Below are positions 39,001 to 50,352 of a DNA stretch of 64,000 nt, in pieces. Position numbers and translations under genes: made by a program. The DNA lies in contig CM070567.1 in NCBI GenBank assembly GCA_036346405.1, forward strand, positions 43,133,470-43,197,469. Direction: 5' to 3'. Source of the stretch: Phyllostachys edulis (lineage: Eukaryota; Streptophyta; Magnoliopsida; Poales; Poaceae). The notes under the pieces are model-generated. The model worked only from the letters and a program-made list of their open reading frames with translations, was not told the DNA's origin and ran no database searches. Every line of letters starts with the position of its first letter. Position 1 is the stretch's first letter.

Positions 39001-39447
39001 GCGATGGGACTCGACGAGGAGAGGGCACTAGAGTCGTGGACGGCAGGGGAGCAGGTGCGGAGCACGGGGGTGGCAGGGAGCCAGGGAGCTGTGTGCGCAG
39101 CGTAGGCGGCTCTGGGGCGTGCTGACCAGGGGTAGAAGAAAAGCAGGGGAAGACTCGGGCGTGGGGGAGGCCAAGGGCAGCTGGGCTGGGCCAAAAGTGG
39201 AAAAGGGAGATGGGCCGGGGCCCAAGGGAGATATTGGGCTGAGCCCAAGAAAAGGAGGGGAAACTTGAATTTGAAAAGGAGATTCAAATTCAAATTTGAA
39301 TCTGAGAATTGAAATGAGGTTCAAGACAGAGTTTTGAATTGCAGCTGAGGCTAAAGATTTTTGAACATACACTTAAATTTGAAATAGACTTTGCAAACCA
39401 AAGGACAATGGTAATTATTATTTACGTCCGAATACAGGAATGTTACC
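36003..39447 (-). repeat. 5' LTR of the chromovirus-like element (without nested insertions)
   Basis: 3445 bp, TATCGGATCTGG (terminal TG changed to TA) to ATGTTACC. It carries the uninterrupted versions of the sites occupied in the left LTR by the solo LTR (near 37387) and the CACTA element (near 39020). A minus-strand TATA-like TATAAAAGGC is near 38702-38711. A 17-bp dyad, GTTCGGACGGTCCGAAC, is at 38103-38119. Confidence 0.9.
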
Positions 39448-40107
39448 GTTGTCTTGCTTCCTGAATCTGAACCAAGAACAGTTGTGACAGGTTTGAAATG
39501 ACTGCGACAACTTGGGATTTAAAAATACGAAAAATAAGCAAATAATAATCATGTGAGGAAGAACAACTTGAATTCTGTCTCTACGTACGCACAGGTAGCT
39601 GATGCAGGCGCAGGAACTAATACACGCTCGTGCAGGTAAATTATATACTGAGATCATAAATTATATACTAAACTTATGGAGAAGTCAGAAACGAGTACTA
39701 CTCTCGAGGGAGAAACGAATGCTACAGCTAATGACGGCAAAACTAAACTAAACCATTGTCCTAAACAAAACTGAACTTAAACTAAACCGGTCTTAATTTG
39801 CGAACGAAAGAATTCCAGGTCGTACGCGGCGACAGCCGTAGATGACTCAGCTTATATTTCGCGGCACGAAGGAACGTACGCGTAGAAAAGATGTATCCTT
39901 TCCACGTTAGCGAGAAATGCATGTGCATCACGCTGCTAAGTACATTCATTCAGAATTAATTAGAATACATGTGACCCACGAGTCTACATGTGGCATGTGC
40001 TTGCGTGCTTAGGCACTGTATAACTGTATTACGGCAAAACGCATGCCAACAGTTGCTAGTCCAAGTGGCAAGACCGGGCCTGCTCCATAGTAGAACCACG
40101 TATTTGT
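39448..40107. other. End of the duplicated gene flank, then unrecognised sequence
   Basis: 39453-39520 continues the second copy of the host-gene 3' flank (CTTGCTTCCTGAATCTGAACC against CTTTCTGAGTCTGAGCC at 13855). From about 39520 to 40107 there is no recognisable gene or repeat. Confidence 0.55.
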
Positions 40108-40605
40108 AAGTAATAAGTCTACTTTACCCTTCTAAACTTATAGACCGACTTCGAAAAACACCATTAACTATAAAATTGTTCACTTTCCACCCCGAACTAG
40201 CAAAACCAGTGCAAATCACCCCCTTAACCCAAAACCACCTCGGTTTGATAGAGGTGGCATCTACGTGTACAAATTTTGATGATATGACATCCACACGTGC
40301 GTGTGTAGCTGAATCACCGAATAACAAGCAGATTGGCCAACGGGTCAACCCCAAAAGGGGTTACTTCCCATATCTTCACTCTCTCTATACCTCCCTCTCT
40401 ATCTATCTCTTTCCATGTCTCAACCAGCTCTCTTCTCCCTACCAAAGTCCGGTGAGCTCTGCCCAATTGTCGACGATAGCTTATGCACGACTACCCCTAG
40501 CCCATGACTATCGACTACTCCTGCTCCCCCTGCCCCATTCTCTCCCACTTGATCTTCTTTTGGCTGCTTCTTAGATGGTCTGAGGAAGAAAGAGAGGGAC
40601 ACAAG
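40108..40605. mobile_element. Probable Mutator-like element end or fragment
   Basis: The stretch with TTTACCCTTCTAAACT, CACCATTAACTATAAAA and AAATCACCCCCTTAACC is built like the long TIRs of a common grass MULE class (repeated short C-runs followed by AACTAT). I could not find the opposite TIR or a 9-bp TSD, so the element may be truncated by the LTR that follows. The frame 40176-40574 shows no domain. Confidence 0.35.
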
Positions 40606-41683
40606 GTGTTCTGAGCATGAATAAATTGCATAAGAATCAACATACTAGATAGCAATACCGAATAAATAACCAATAGGCAATAAACAGTCCATTAACAGTC
40701 TAATGAATGAATAAACCGGTTTCAACCAATCACCTAGGATTATTCAATGATTATCAAATCCTATAAAGAATATATCATCACACTATATTGAACATTCTCA
40801 TGGCCATGTAATTCAAGTAATTGAGTGTGGGTTTGTGATTCTAAGTGCGCTAATCCTTCCCAAGTGAAATATCGTCAACGGTCACCTAAAAACAATAATA
40901 AAGCAAGAGTGAGTCTAAGACTCAGCAAATACATAATAAAGCTATAAACAACAATTTATCAACCATAATCGGGGTTATCATCATCATCCATCTATTTAAT
41001 GCCATTCTCGTACTCAAATTGGCAAGTCATATTCCATATAAGTAAATTTGCACAATTTAACAATTTACTCATATATGCGAGCGCACCGTCATGCTCATGC
41101 TCATATGCATCTCATCAGCTGATACCGGTATAGTGGAGTGTTCACCCGTCGATAACAAACTCCTCCCCCATTTTCGTTAGGATGGGGTCCCTACATTGTA
41201 GGACTTTACCTAGTCCTTGCAAATGTAAGATTTTATCTAGAGCACTTCGGACTAGTCATGTATCTTTCTCACCGACCTCACCGGAATAGTTATATGACTT
41301 TCTCTCCGACCTAGCTCGTGCACTCTTATTATGATGAATGTAAATGATGCAACATCATAATTAATCATTTACACAACTCGTCTCGTTAACTCAATATCTC
41401 ATTTTCATTATCTCATTAACTCAATGTCATTAATATCATGTATATGAATAAGCTTAACGAAAGCATAATAAATAACATGATAAATAATATCAATGACAAT
41501 GGCGAATATCTCATTGTTCACCACTCTACCATGTACTTGTCTCTTAGCCTTTAGAAGCCTGGTGATGAAATTGTGGCACGGCACATGAAGCCACAGTCCC
41601 TGAACAAGCAATTAAGTTAAAATAATCTCAAAACCACATCATCACAATACCAAAATATTACACTAATCGCCCTCACATGTCTA
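40606..41683 (-). mobile_element. Gypsy-type LTR fragment
   Basis: Shares ordered blocks with the solo LTR at 44522-46710: GTCACCTAAAAACAATAAT, AGAGTGAGTCTAAGACTCAGC and CCGGTATAG...GTGTTCAC. Ends are not defined. It directly abuts another LTR at 41684. No coding sequence. Confidence 0.5.
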
Positions 41684-42640
41684 TGTCAGACCTGGGAGTA
41701 CACCCCCAAATCCTCTGTGTATTCTACACTAGTCTCTGGAACAATAGCTAGTGTACACAGTAAACAAATATGGTAACATCCATAATTCACACAACTTCAT
41801 TAATAAATAACAGAGTTTTATAGGAATGGCTTACAAGCCAACAATAAAGAACACAGCGGAAGATGAAGAAGACGTAGTAGAGTCTAGCTAATCTACCACA
41901 GGCAATCGACTGGGGTAGCGGCCTAGTTGTCGAGATTCACACTGGTAATGAAGCCCTTCTCCTCTAAATAACATTTTATTAAGCAAGGGTGAGTACAAAA
42001 ATGTACTCCGCAAATTACACCCATAACAGAGTTAATGCATGCATGGATATCATCAATGGAAGGCTTATAGGGTTGTTTGTGCAAAACCAACATTTGACAT
42101 TTTAAATACGATGGCTAAGTTCAAAAGCTCAAGTTTTACAATACCTAAAATTGAGTTTTAACTGAATTAATAAAGGTAGTGTAGGCACCAACCTAACACT
42201 AACTTAAACACGGGCACTAGCTAACCCGGGGCTTCAACCCACAATTTTCTCATAGACACCCATCCATGTCATAAACTATTTTATAAAAATATTTTGAAAA
42301 CAAAATCAAAGTATAACTTTGAGTGGTTTTGCTCATCATGTCCATGACCGTGGACACGGCTATTTGAATAGTTTTACACTCTGCAGAGGTTGTACAACTT
42401 TACCCACAAGAGATAATTATCGTATAATGTCCGTCTGACACACTTCCGTATGTGTACGATTAAGTGATTATCACAAAGCTTTTACAATCCTTCATCCCAA
42501 AGTAGTTATGCTTGCTGAGATTTCACTTCCATTAGGCTAACCACCTGCCGAACATCAACCCGGACCGAATCTTCTACAAATGCTCGAATTACTTAGTAAA
42601 TATGGCCATTTTACCACCTAATCTTGCTTGGTTTGCTGTG
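41684..42640 (-). mobile_element. Truncated long LTR, inverted, same family as 19503-23586
   Basis: Starts TGTCAGACCTGGGAGT, the complement of the 3' terminus of the 19503-23586 family (GGGTTACTCCCGGGTCCAACA). It continues with the reverse of its U5-like part, including the block around 42340-42410 that mirrors 22860-22930. Homology stops near 42600-42640, so it is 5'-truncated. Confidence 0.7.
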
Positions 42641-43205
42641 TTAATCTTTCTCTCTTATTTTGGATCTTTTTGTAGGCCACTGGATGTCAATTTTTCCAGT
42701 AGGTAGACACATTAGACCTAGCCTTGCTCAGGGGAAATGATGGTGTTGCTGAAGGCCAGGAGGCACATGAGAATGGAAGGGTGCTGAAAGAAAGAATGGA
42801 TAGTGTCGGTGATCTACAACTGATCTTACATATAATTGTTTGATTCGAGGGGACTCCTGGAAATAAAATCACGCAGAGATTGACACAGGGATTTTATATA
42901 GGTTTGGGACTTCTCCGGAGAGAATAACAACCCTACTCATGTGCTAATGTATTGTGTATACTATTTACAATCAAGAGGAAGACTAAAGCCTAATGTCTTG
43001 TGCTCCAGATTGCTCTCTTGATCAATCCCTCCTTCTGCCTTCTGACTTCAGCCTTTATATAGCGTACGAGGAGGTGGCAGTTTCTCCAAGTGAAGAGGCA
43101 CCTCAATGTTCCAAATGACGAACCGCTTGATGGTGGTTGTCGTTAAGGACGTGGGACCCCATGTCGTCAGGTAGTTATTGTCAGAGACAAAGGTGATCCA
43201 TGCGG
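42641..43205. other. Probable LTR/leader remnant, orientation unclear
   Basis: Contains CTTTATATAGCG (43052-43063), a TATA-like core on either strand, and a possible LTR edge TGTCGGTGATC near 42802. It lies in front of the Tat-type gag, so it may be the 5' LTR of that element, but neither PBS nor TSD was found. Confidence 0.3.
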
Positions 43206-43466
43206 TTATTCACAGAAAATAATAGCATATATTAAATACCCCATGTGTAAAACACGGCGCATAAGACTTCCTATCTGACTAGGCTCACATGTATGTTGAC
43301 TCCATCGATCTGCTCGACTAGGTTGTGGATTTGGCGAACGATCTCTGGAGGTAGTATTACCATCGGATGAAATGATACTCAGTTCATAGTCAAAGCCGGC
43401 ATCCATGTTGATATTTGCGTATTCGGCCAAGTCAAACCAGTTCTCCTCGTTCCACTCTCCCGCCAA
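43206..43466 (-). CDS. Antisense ORF upstream of the Tat-type gag, 86 aa, hypothetical
   Basis: Open from an ATG at 43466 (MAGEWNEENWFDLAEYANIN) to a stop at 43206. The N-terminal half is acidic and the middle Ser/Pro/Arg-rich, with no named domain. Tat-lineage gypsy elements are known to carry antisense ORFs, usually near the 3' end. Here the ORF is 65 bp in front of the sense gag. It may alternatively belong to a separate LTR fragment. Confidence 0.35.
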   Translation of the reverse strand: MAGEWNEENWFDLAEYANINMDAGFDYELSIISSDGNTTSRDRSPNPQPSRADRWSQHTCEPSQIGSLMRRVLHMGYLIYAIIFCE

Positions 43467-43530
43467 GGAAGCATTAGAGTTGAGAGAATAAAGAGAACCT
43501 GTTGACGAGGAATCACCGAAACATCCCCAT

Positions 43531-44521
43531 GGTCGGCACCACCTTAGATCATGATCGCTCCCCTAGAGGCAGGCCTAAGGACACTCCCCAACGATCACAC
43601 ACTCTGTCCTCTCGTGGTAAAGGTGAGGAGACTTCTGACGATGAATAGGATCAACACTCTAATGAGCGTGGGAGAAATCCTCGAAATGATCGCTCTCCAT
43701 TAAGGCGAACTCAAGTAACTTCAGATGTCAAAGATCCTAAGACTGCCCGGAGGAGACGAATTGTAACCCAGAGAACTCTGCATGAGCGCATTCAGTATCG
43801 GTCTGAGGAAGCTCGAGAGCTTCAGCACATAAATGACCTACTCGAGAATTTGACTCGAGAGCTCACCCGAGCGCCAGGCTACAACCTCTTTGCCGAAGAC
43901 ATCGCATGAAGGCTCCGGAGCTCGATGGCTAGACTCGAGCAACCTCGCCGACACCATTCTGGAAGTCATACTAGGACGACTCCGTCGAACGCCAGTCGTT
44001 CGAACAAATCACCTCATGGAGATCGAAACGACAACAGGTCGCGTTGCTCTACTAATCATAACTCCAATCGGAGAAGAGTTCTTCGAACATCGGATGATCG
44101 ACCAGCCCTCAGGGGAGGTGATCGTTCGCCACTCCAGCCTAGGAATCTGCAACAGTAGATGGAGTACGAGGGGTATTACCCTCGTAGGATTAAGGACTAC
44201 CATGGGTTGGGTCCACCTACAACCAGGTATCATCGTGTATAATCACCTAGGAACATCAACCCTTCTTTCCCGCAAAGAAGGCATCACGATGTCATTACCG
44301 AATGTTGGGCATTTTCGCCCGATCTCCAAGCAGTTCACTGGCCGCCGTGGTTTTGACCAATCAACATAGAGAAATTTGATGGGTCTTAGAATCCCATAGA
44401 ATTTCTTCAAATCTACATGACCGCCGTTCGAGTAGTAGGAGGAGGAGAGCACGTGATGGCATATTATTTTCCAACTGTGCTCAAAGGATCTGTTCGATCG
44501 TGGTTGCTAAACTAACCACTA
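43531..44521 (+). pseudogene. Tat-type gag, N-terminal part
   Basis: Possible start MVGTTLDHDRSPRGRPKD at 43531. A basic Arg/Ser-rich region follows, then the capsid-like start NIEKFDGS and FLQIYMTAVRVVGGGEHVMA, then FPTVLKGSVRSWLLN just before the inserted solo LTR. Several stops (for example after KFDGS). The structural protein of virus-like particles; non-functional here. Confidence 0.75.
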
Positions 44522-46710
44522 TGTAACACCCTGGCTATACGGAAGCTAAGATGCAACCTAATTTACTAACACCAATCAACATTATAATCTTGGTCTCAAC
44601 AAATCAACATCTAATGATAGCTAAACTTCATCACAAAACAATTCTGATAAATTAATTAACATAATTTCAGTAAGGATTTAAGTACTAAATTCTAATTTAT
44701 AACCATTCATTCAAGTGGAACGTTATCAAGATACATCCAGATATTTTAAACCATCAACTAGCATGAAATAACTTTAAGGACGAACAATAGAGATACCAAA
44801 AATTCAATTATTACATTCAATAATTCCCAAATGAAAGGTAGCAACAGAAATATTATTTAAATGGTGAAGAATGTGATAATGTGAATTCCTCCATGTGATC
44901 TACTCCCTCCCAGGACATGTTGTCCTCAACGATCACCTAAAAATAAAATTTGCAAGAGTGAGTCCAAGACTTAGCAAGTACGAATGAATGACATAAGAAA
45001 CATTGAATCGAATGCCAAAGGAAAACACTGAATTGGATACAAATCATTCTCAAGAAACATATGAACATACTATTAATGCGATGCAAGATGCATATGACTC
45101 CATTTCTCTTCTGTATATACCGGTATAGCCAATGTAACACCCATCAGTGTTCACTCATGCCCGCATTATCAAAATACGGGGATCTATGGCCCGTATGAAG
45201 AATCTTTCACACGGGGATCTAGTTGTCCATATTGAAAATATGGAGATCTCAATACCCACTCCTATGGGTTAAGCATTAATGATTGAAATGAAGGTAATAA
45301 AATGAATGCATTTTTCCATACTAGCAATTTGATATCAACAATAACGAAAGCATGTAAAGAACGGAAGTACTCATACTTCCTAGGATTTAGCCACGTCATA
45401 ATCATAAAACAAATTTGAACAAACAAACATTCAAGATAACTAAAACTGTACTTTCCTTTCGCATTGCGACAAGTTGGAAGGTAAAGTAGGTGAAACAAAT
45501 CCCAAGGTCACTCCACCTACAACAAATAATTTACTCAAAACAAGTTTGATAAGATGAAATAACGCTATTTGCAACGCTCTAATCTGCACTCCCAAAAACC
45601 CATACTTCAAATATTTATTTTACTCAAGCGGAATGACGAACTTGCAGTAACTCAAATCGGGACAATGACCTTCTAAAATACATATCCTCCATTCTGCTTA
45701 TTATAAAAATTCATTTTTAGTCTCTTTGGAAATTTTACAAATTTGTCTACAAGAGTTAAGTTGGCGGGATCTCCTAATTCTGCCTTTAACTAATTTTAAC
45801 AACTCGATGAAAGCCATTGTCAAAAGCTGACAGACAAATTGGATAGCAGCAATAAAATAGTTATAACTTTCATTTGGATGATCCAAAAATTGTGTTATTT
45901 AACAATCTGGAAATCTAAGAGAATTTCCTACAAAAGTTATGTTGGTAGACACCCCTGATTTGGCCATTAACAAATTCTAAACTATCAGTTACTACGAATG
46001 CTAAAACTTGACAGGAGTTTTGGATAGAAACATTGCAAATACCCTAACTCAAAAACCACACCTCCAAATAATGCGATTTTAGATTCCATAGAAAGCTACT
46101 GACCAATCCCACAATTCTTCAGGAGATGATAAACCCTAATTTCGCAGTTACCAATTTCAAAACTACAGCATCATGAACAACAGTAAAAACCCGATCTACT
46201 ACACTAAAACAATCGCATGAAAACGAATTAATCATAAACATCAAAGAACTGAGAAGTCACCCTTGAAGACCCACTATGACTCACTGAAATCCCCACAAGA
46301 TCCTTCTTTTCCCTTCCTTCTCCCTCTTCCTCTTCGCTTCTCCTTTGGCCGGCATCACATAGGGACTTCTTCCTCCTTCTTCCTTTGGCCAGCAACAATG
46401 GAGGGGAGACCACAAATGGAAGGAGATGGACAGCAAGAGAGGCATAAGGAGAGGTGCTGGTAGGGAGGAGAGGGTGTGGCGGCCAAGAGGAAAGGAGATA
46501 AGGGCGTGGTGGCCAGGAGGGCGAGGAGGGGATGGTTTGGGTTTGGGGTGGCTGGCTCCCTCATGGGCCATGGGCCAAAAAGTTGTTCTCCCCCACTTGA
46601 CTTTGGTCTGGCGGCCCACTCCTCTATCTAATTTCTAAATTTTCTATTTTATTTCCCTTAATTCTCTCTCAATTTTTATTGCACTCTCAAATGATAGTTG
46701 GGGTATTACA
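44522..46710 (-). mobile_element. Solo LTR inserted in the Tat gag, 2189 bp
   Basis: TGTAACACCC to GGGTATTACA (inverted ends). The 5-bp flanks CACTA (44517-44521) and TATTA (46711-46715) differ by two C-to-T changes. Removing the element with one flank copy makes the gag frame read through (P-L then ESIYSW). The interior has only short non-coding frames; those in 46260-46640 are GC-rich and fortuitous. Orientation is inferred from blocks shared with other LTRs. Confidence 0.85.
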
Positions 46711-47400
46711 TATTAGAGTCGATCTATTCGTGGCAACACCTATGTGACTATCTACTGGCCAACTTTCAAGGTACCTACCATCGTCTTAGCAAGGAGGACG
46801 ACCTACGCAGAATGAGACAGAATGATTACGAGACCCTACGCCTGTGGTTTCTGATTCTTTTGTTATCAAAGCTTTTAAATAGAGAGTCTGAAGTGGAAGG
46901 ATCATAGAGGACATCGTTTTAAATCCTCCGGCTACTGTCGCTGAGCTCTTCGAGATGGCTGATTGATATGCCACTGTTACTGAAGCAGTCGAGTAGAACA
47001 AAACCATCGACCGAGGCGACAACATTCCTCAAGAAGCTAGTGAAGGTAGCAAAAAGAAGAATAAAAAGGCCAAGAAATCCAAGAAGAAGATCAAAGGCTA
47101 GAAGCCTCAAACTAATAGTTCGAAAGAAATCTGGACCGTAAGCGACAAGGAACCTCGGAATTCTAAGCTATACTCCGATCAGGGCAAGGGAAAATGCCCT
47201 GAGGGGAAGAATGACAAGCCTAGGTGGTGTCCCTTCCATAAAAAGGAAGGGCATGACCTTCGCAACTACTGATTTTCTAACGAAAGCTTGAGGACTATTA
47301 CACCAGCAAGGGACCACTTCCTACACTCGAAGAGGTAGGGCAAACAAGTGGTCGAAAGCAGTTGCACGATGATGAGGAAATGCCATTCTAGGATCTAAAA
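46711..47400 (+). pseudogene. Tat-type gag, C-terminal part
   Basis: LANFQGTYHRLSKEDDLRRM and RQNDYETLR continue the retrotransposon gag domain. A Lys-rich stretch (KKNKKAKKSKKK) follows, then WCPFHKKEGHDLRNY, the degenerate nucleocapsid C-x-H-x-H motif of the lineage with its last Cys changed. Stops interrupt. Confidence 0.75.
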
Positions 47401-47589
47401 CACACCATCGACCACATTTATGGAGGATCTTCGGTATACGAGTCAAAGCGACAGTTTAAGGCTGTCGAACGTGAGGTAAACTCCATTAACCCTCCTCTTG
47501 TCAATAAATTGCCAAAGTGGTTGGAAGTCACCATCTCTTTTGAGAGGGGTGACTGCCTGATCCCTTCTACTCAACCAGGCTAGTTTCCG

Positions 47590-48058
47590 ATCGTGGACGA
47601 GCCCATGATCAATAACTGTTGAGTAAATCGATTATTAGTCGATGGTGGCAGTTCGTTAAATATTTTATTTACAAGTGCCCTAAACAAGATGCAAGTACCT
47701 CGAACCAGAATAAAACCTGTATGATACTCATTTCATAGGATCGTACTTGGTTCTTCGACCAAACCAATTGGTCAAGTTTCTCTACCTGTAACGTTTGGTT
47801 CTCCAAGTAACTTCAGGACATAAAATCTCCTTTGATGTGGTTGATTTCGACACGGCATACAATGCCATACTTGGACAACCAACTTTGGCTCGATTCCTAA
47901 TGGATGCTTATTATGGTTATCAATGTCTTAAGATGCCAGGTCCCAAAGGAGTGATCACAGTCTGCTGTGATAAAAAGATGACACTCATGTGTGACCGTCG
48001 ATCCCTTGAGATGGTTGGCCAGATACCAACTCGAGAAGCAAGCAAGGCGTAGCCTTCG
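47590..48058 (+). pseudogene. Tat-type aspartic protease
   Basis: Active-site segment LLVDGGSSLNILF (47637-47675), then FDVVDFDTAYNAILGQPTL (the conserved (A/N)ILG flap-distal motif) and YQCLKMPGPKGVI. One stop before NRLLVD and others downstream. The product would cleave Gag-Pol. Confidence 0.75.
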
Positions 48059-48319
48059 ACCAAGCAGTTGAAGCCTAAAGCTGCACCGAAGCCGAACGAC
48101 CAGGTCAAAGAAGTTCCCCTGGATCTAGAGGAGCCTTCGAAGACTATTCGCATCGGAGATACTTCCAACCCCAAATAAGTAGACACCCTCGTCACCTTCC
48201 TCCGAGCTAATACAGATGTCTTCGCGTGGCAAGCATCCGACATGCCTGGAGTCCCCAAGGAGGTGATCGAGCATAGGCTAGCTCTACGGCCTGACAAGAA
48301 ACCCATAAAACAGAAATTA

Positions 48320-49580
48320 TGGAGATTTGCACCGGATTAACGGAAGGCTATTATATTAGAACTGGACAAGCTACTTAGCGCAGGCTTTATAAGAGAAATC
48401 GACCACCCAGAGTGGTTGGCTAATCCTGTAATGGTTACAAAGTCTAATGGTAAGTGACGTATGTGTGTAGACTTTACTGATCTTAATAAAGCTTGTCCAA
48501 AATATGATTTTTCTCTCCCTCGTATCGATCAGTTGGTTGACTCTACTACTGGTTGTGAAGTATTAAGTTTTCTAGATGAATACTCTGATTATCATCAGAT
48601 AAGTATGTGTTTAGATGATGAAGAAAAGACCACATTTATTACGCCATTTGGGATATTTTGCTATGTCAAAATGTCATTTGGTCTAAAAAATGTTGACGCT
48701 TCTTTTCAATGCTTGATGCAACTAACTTTTTCACCTCAACTAGGCTGAAATTTAGAAGCCTATGTTGATGATCTAGTCGTAAAAAGCATTAAGCGACTTC
48801 ATCAAACTTCCGACCTGCAAGAAACATTTGACAACCTTAGAAAACACCGTTTGAAGCTCAATCCTGAGAAGTGCATGGTCAGAGTCTCGTTAGGAAAATT
48901 GCTTGGATTCCTTATCTCTGCATAAGGAATCAAAGTAAATCCTGAAAAGATAAAGGCCATTGAACAAATGCGCCCTCCGACCACGAAGAAAGAAGTCCAG
49001 AAATTCACAGGATGCATGACGGCTTTAAGTCGTTTCATCGCACGACTGGGAGAAAAAGGACTTCCTTTCTTCAAGCTTCTCAAGAAGTACGAAGGTTTCG
49101 AGTGGTCAGAAGAGGTAAACAATGCCTTTGAGGATGTCAAGAGATATCTTACGAGTGCTCCTGTTCTGGTTTCTCCGAAATCAGAAGAGGCGCTCTTAAT
49201 ATATCTCGCTACCACACCATAGGTAGTGAGCGCAGTACTGGTTGCTTAACGTGAAAATGTTCAACGACTAGTTTACTACGTAAGTGAAGTTTTACATGGG
49301 TCTAAGGAGCGCTACTCTCAGATCCAAAAACTTCTATATGCCATTCTCATGTTTTCGAGGAAACCACGTCATTATTTTCAGGCGCACAAGATAATTGTGT
49401 CGTCTGAGTTTCCCTTAGGAGTTGTCCTCCAGAACAGGGAAGCAGCGGGACGCATGGCAAAATGGTCAGTAGAACTTGGAGAGTTTGACCTCCATTTCGT
49501 GTCCCGAACGACCATTAAATCCTAGATCTTGATAGACTTTGTCGCCAAATGGACAAATCATGTACCTGTTTTGGATCCCC
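48320..49580 (+). pseudogene. Tat-type reverse transcriptase and first RNase H
   Basis: RT fingers LDKLLSAGFIREIDHPEWLA; palm RMCVDFTDLNKACPKYDF, FLDEYSDYHQI and TPFGIFCYVKMSFGLKN; catalytic YVDD in NLEAYVDDLVVKS (48755-48790); thumb LNPEKCMVRVSLGKLLGFL; connection PPTTKKEVQKFTGCM; then an RNase H part with YFQAHKIIV and VDF/KW (FVAKWTNH). Stops lie at GK*RM, LG*NL, SA*GI, TP*VV, A*REN and KS*IL. The three catalytic Asp of RT are retained but no functional protein can be made. Confidence 0.85.
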
Positions 49581-49589
49581 AGTACGACA

Positions 49590-49650
49590 CCCATGACCAG
49601 TGGACGATATACTTTGATGGGTCACTCACACTAAGTGACTCGGGGGCTGG
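49590..49650 (+). pseudogene. Second (archaeal-type-like) RNase H, N-terminal piece
   Basis: WTIYFDGSLTLSDSGAG with the first catalytic Asp of the additional RNase H that distinguishes Tat elements. It is interrupted after 49650 by the solo LTR and resumes at 54388. Confidence 0.8.
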
Positions 49651-50235
49651 TGTCACATCCTCACATTAATAAAGAGGTTAACCTTGCATCTCATGAGCAT
49701 GCATCGTTGTTTTCAAGCATTGCATTAGATATTGCACTTGGAAAATCTTGTGCAAGTCTTGAAACCACACTTGAAGAAGTGAACTTCAAAACAAATTTGA
49801 AACTAATGCTACTGAAGTTCCTCTGGAAATAATTTATTCAAATACTACATTAATTGTTAAGAATTAAAATAATTTTTCCCAAATTTTTGGGGTTAGTTTC
49901 AAACCCTAGAATCAAACTCAATCCAATGACCTATTTCGGTTGTGGATTTAAACTGCTCAAGATATGACATAAACAGAGGGGTTTCAAATTTTATTTGGGT
50001 ACTAGGTTATTCCAGAAACACCTCTGATTTATTTCATATTTTTAGGAATTTTATTCCTATTTCTAAATCTCTGGTCAAAGTTGAGAACTAGTTTTTAATC
50101 TCAGTCAAACCTAATCTCAACTCAGCCTAGTACTGTTCTTTAGGCTCGAACTATACCGAGCCACTTGACTTGGTCCAGTCAACTAGTTGCACCTCGACGC
50201 ACCAGCGTCTTGGGCCGTTCGATGCATAATAAAAG

Positions 50236-50352
50236 GCTCAGATCTAGTGGGTCGTTCAGACCGTCCGAATGCCCCACAAATGTGAACCCTCCAATTGAAA
50301 ATGAACGATCCAGATCAATTGGGCCATTCGGACCATTCGAACGTGCCACGAT
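50236..50352. repeat. 72-bp repeat with palindromic core, two copies
   Basis: Two copies in phase (conserved GGG at 50249 and 50321, exactly 72 bp apart). Each has a core resembling GTTCGGACCGTCCGAAC and a following GCCACGA...GATCGT block. The core is partly decayed here. Confidence 0.85.

Larger units (their letters stand above)
18120..39447 (-). mobile_element. Chromovirus-like Ty3/gypsy retrotransposon with two nested insertions
   Basis: The element starts TGTCGGACCCGG at 18120 and ends ATGTTACC at 39447. The 5-bp TSD is GCTGT (18115-18119) and GTTGT (39448-39452), one C-to-T change apart. The right LTR (36003-39447) is 5' in the direction of coding, and the left LTR (18120-31539) is 3'. 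A tRNA-Met-type PBS lies next to the right LTR (35987-35998). The minus strand between the LTRs encodes an unplaced 5' ORF, a zinc-knuckle gag, a protease remnant and a deleted pol. Subtracting the solo LTR and CACTA element (with one TSD each) leaves 3419 bp for the left LTR against 3445 bp for the right. Confidence 0.9.

Noticed and set aside
43890..44369. 159-codon plus-strand frame
   Set aside because: It is out of phase with the gag motifs around it. The gag frame with NIEKFDGS and FLQIYM explains the region.
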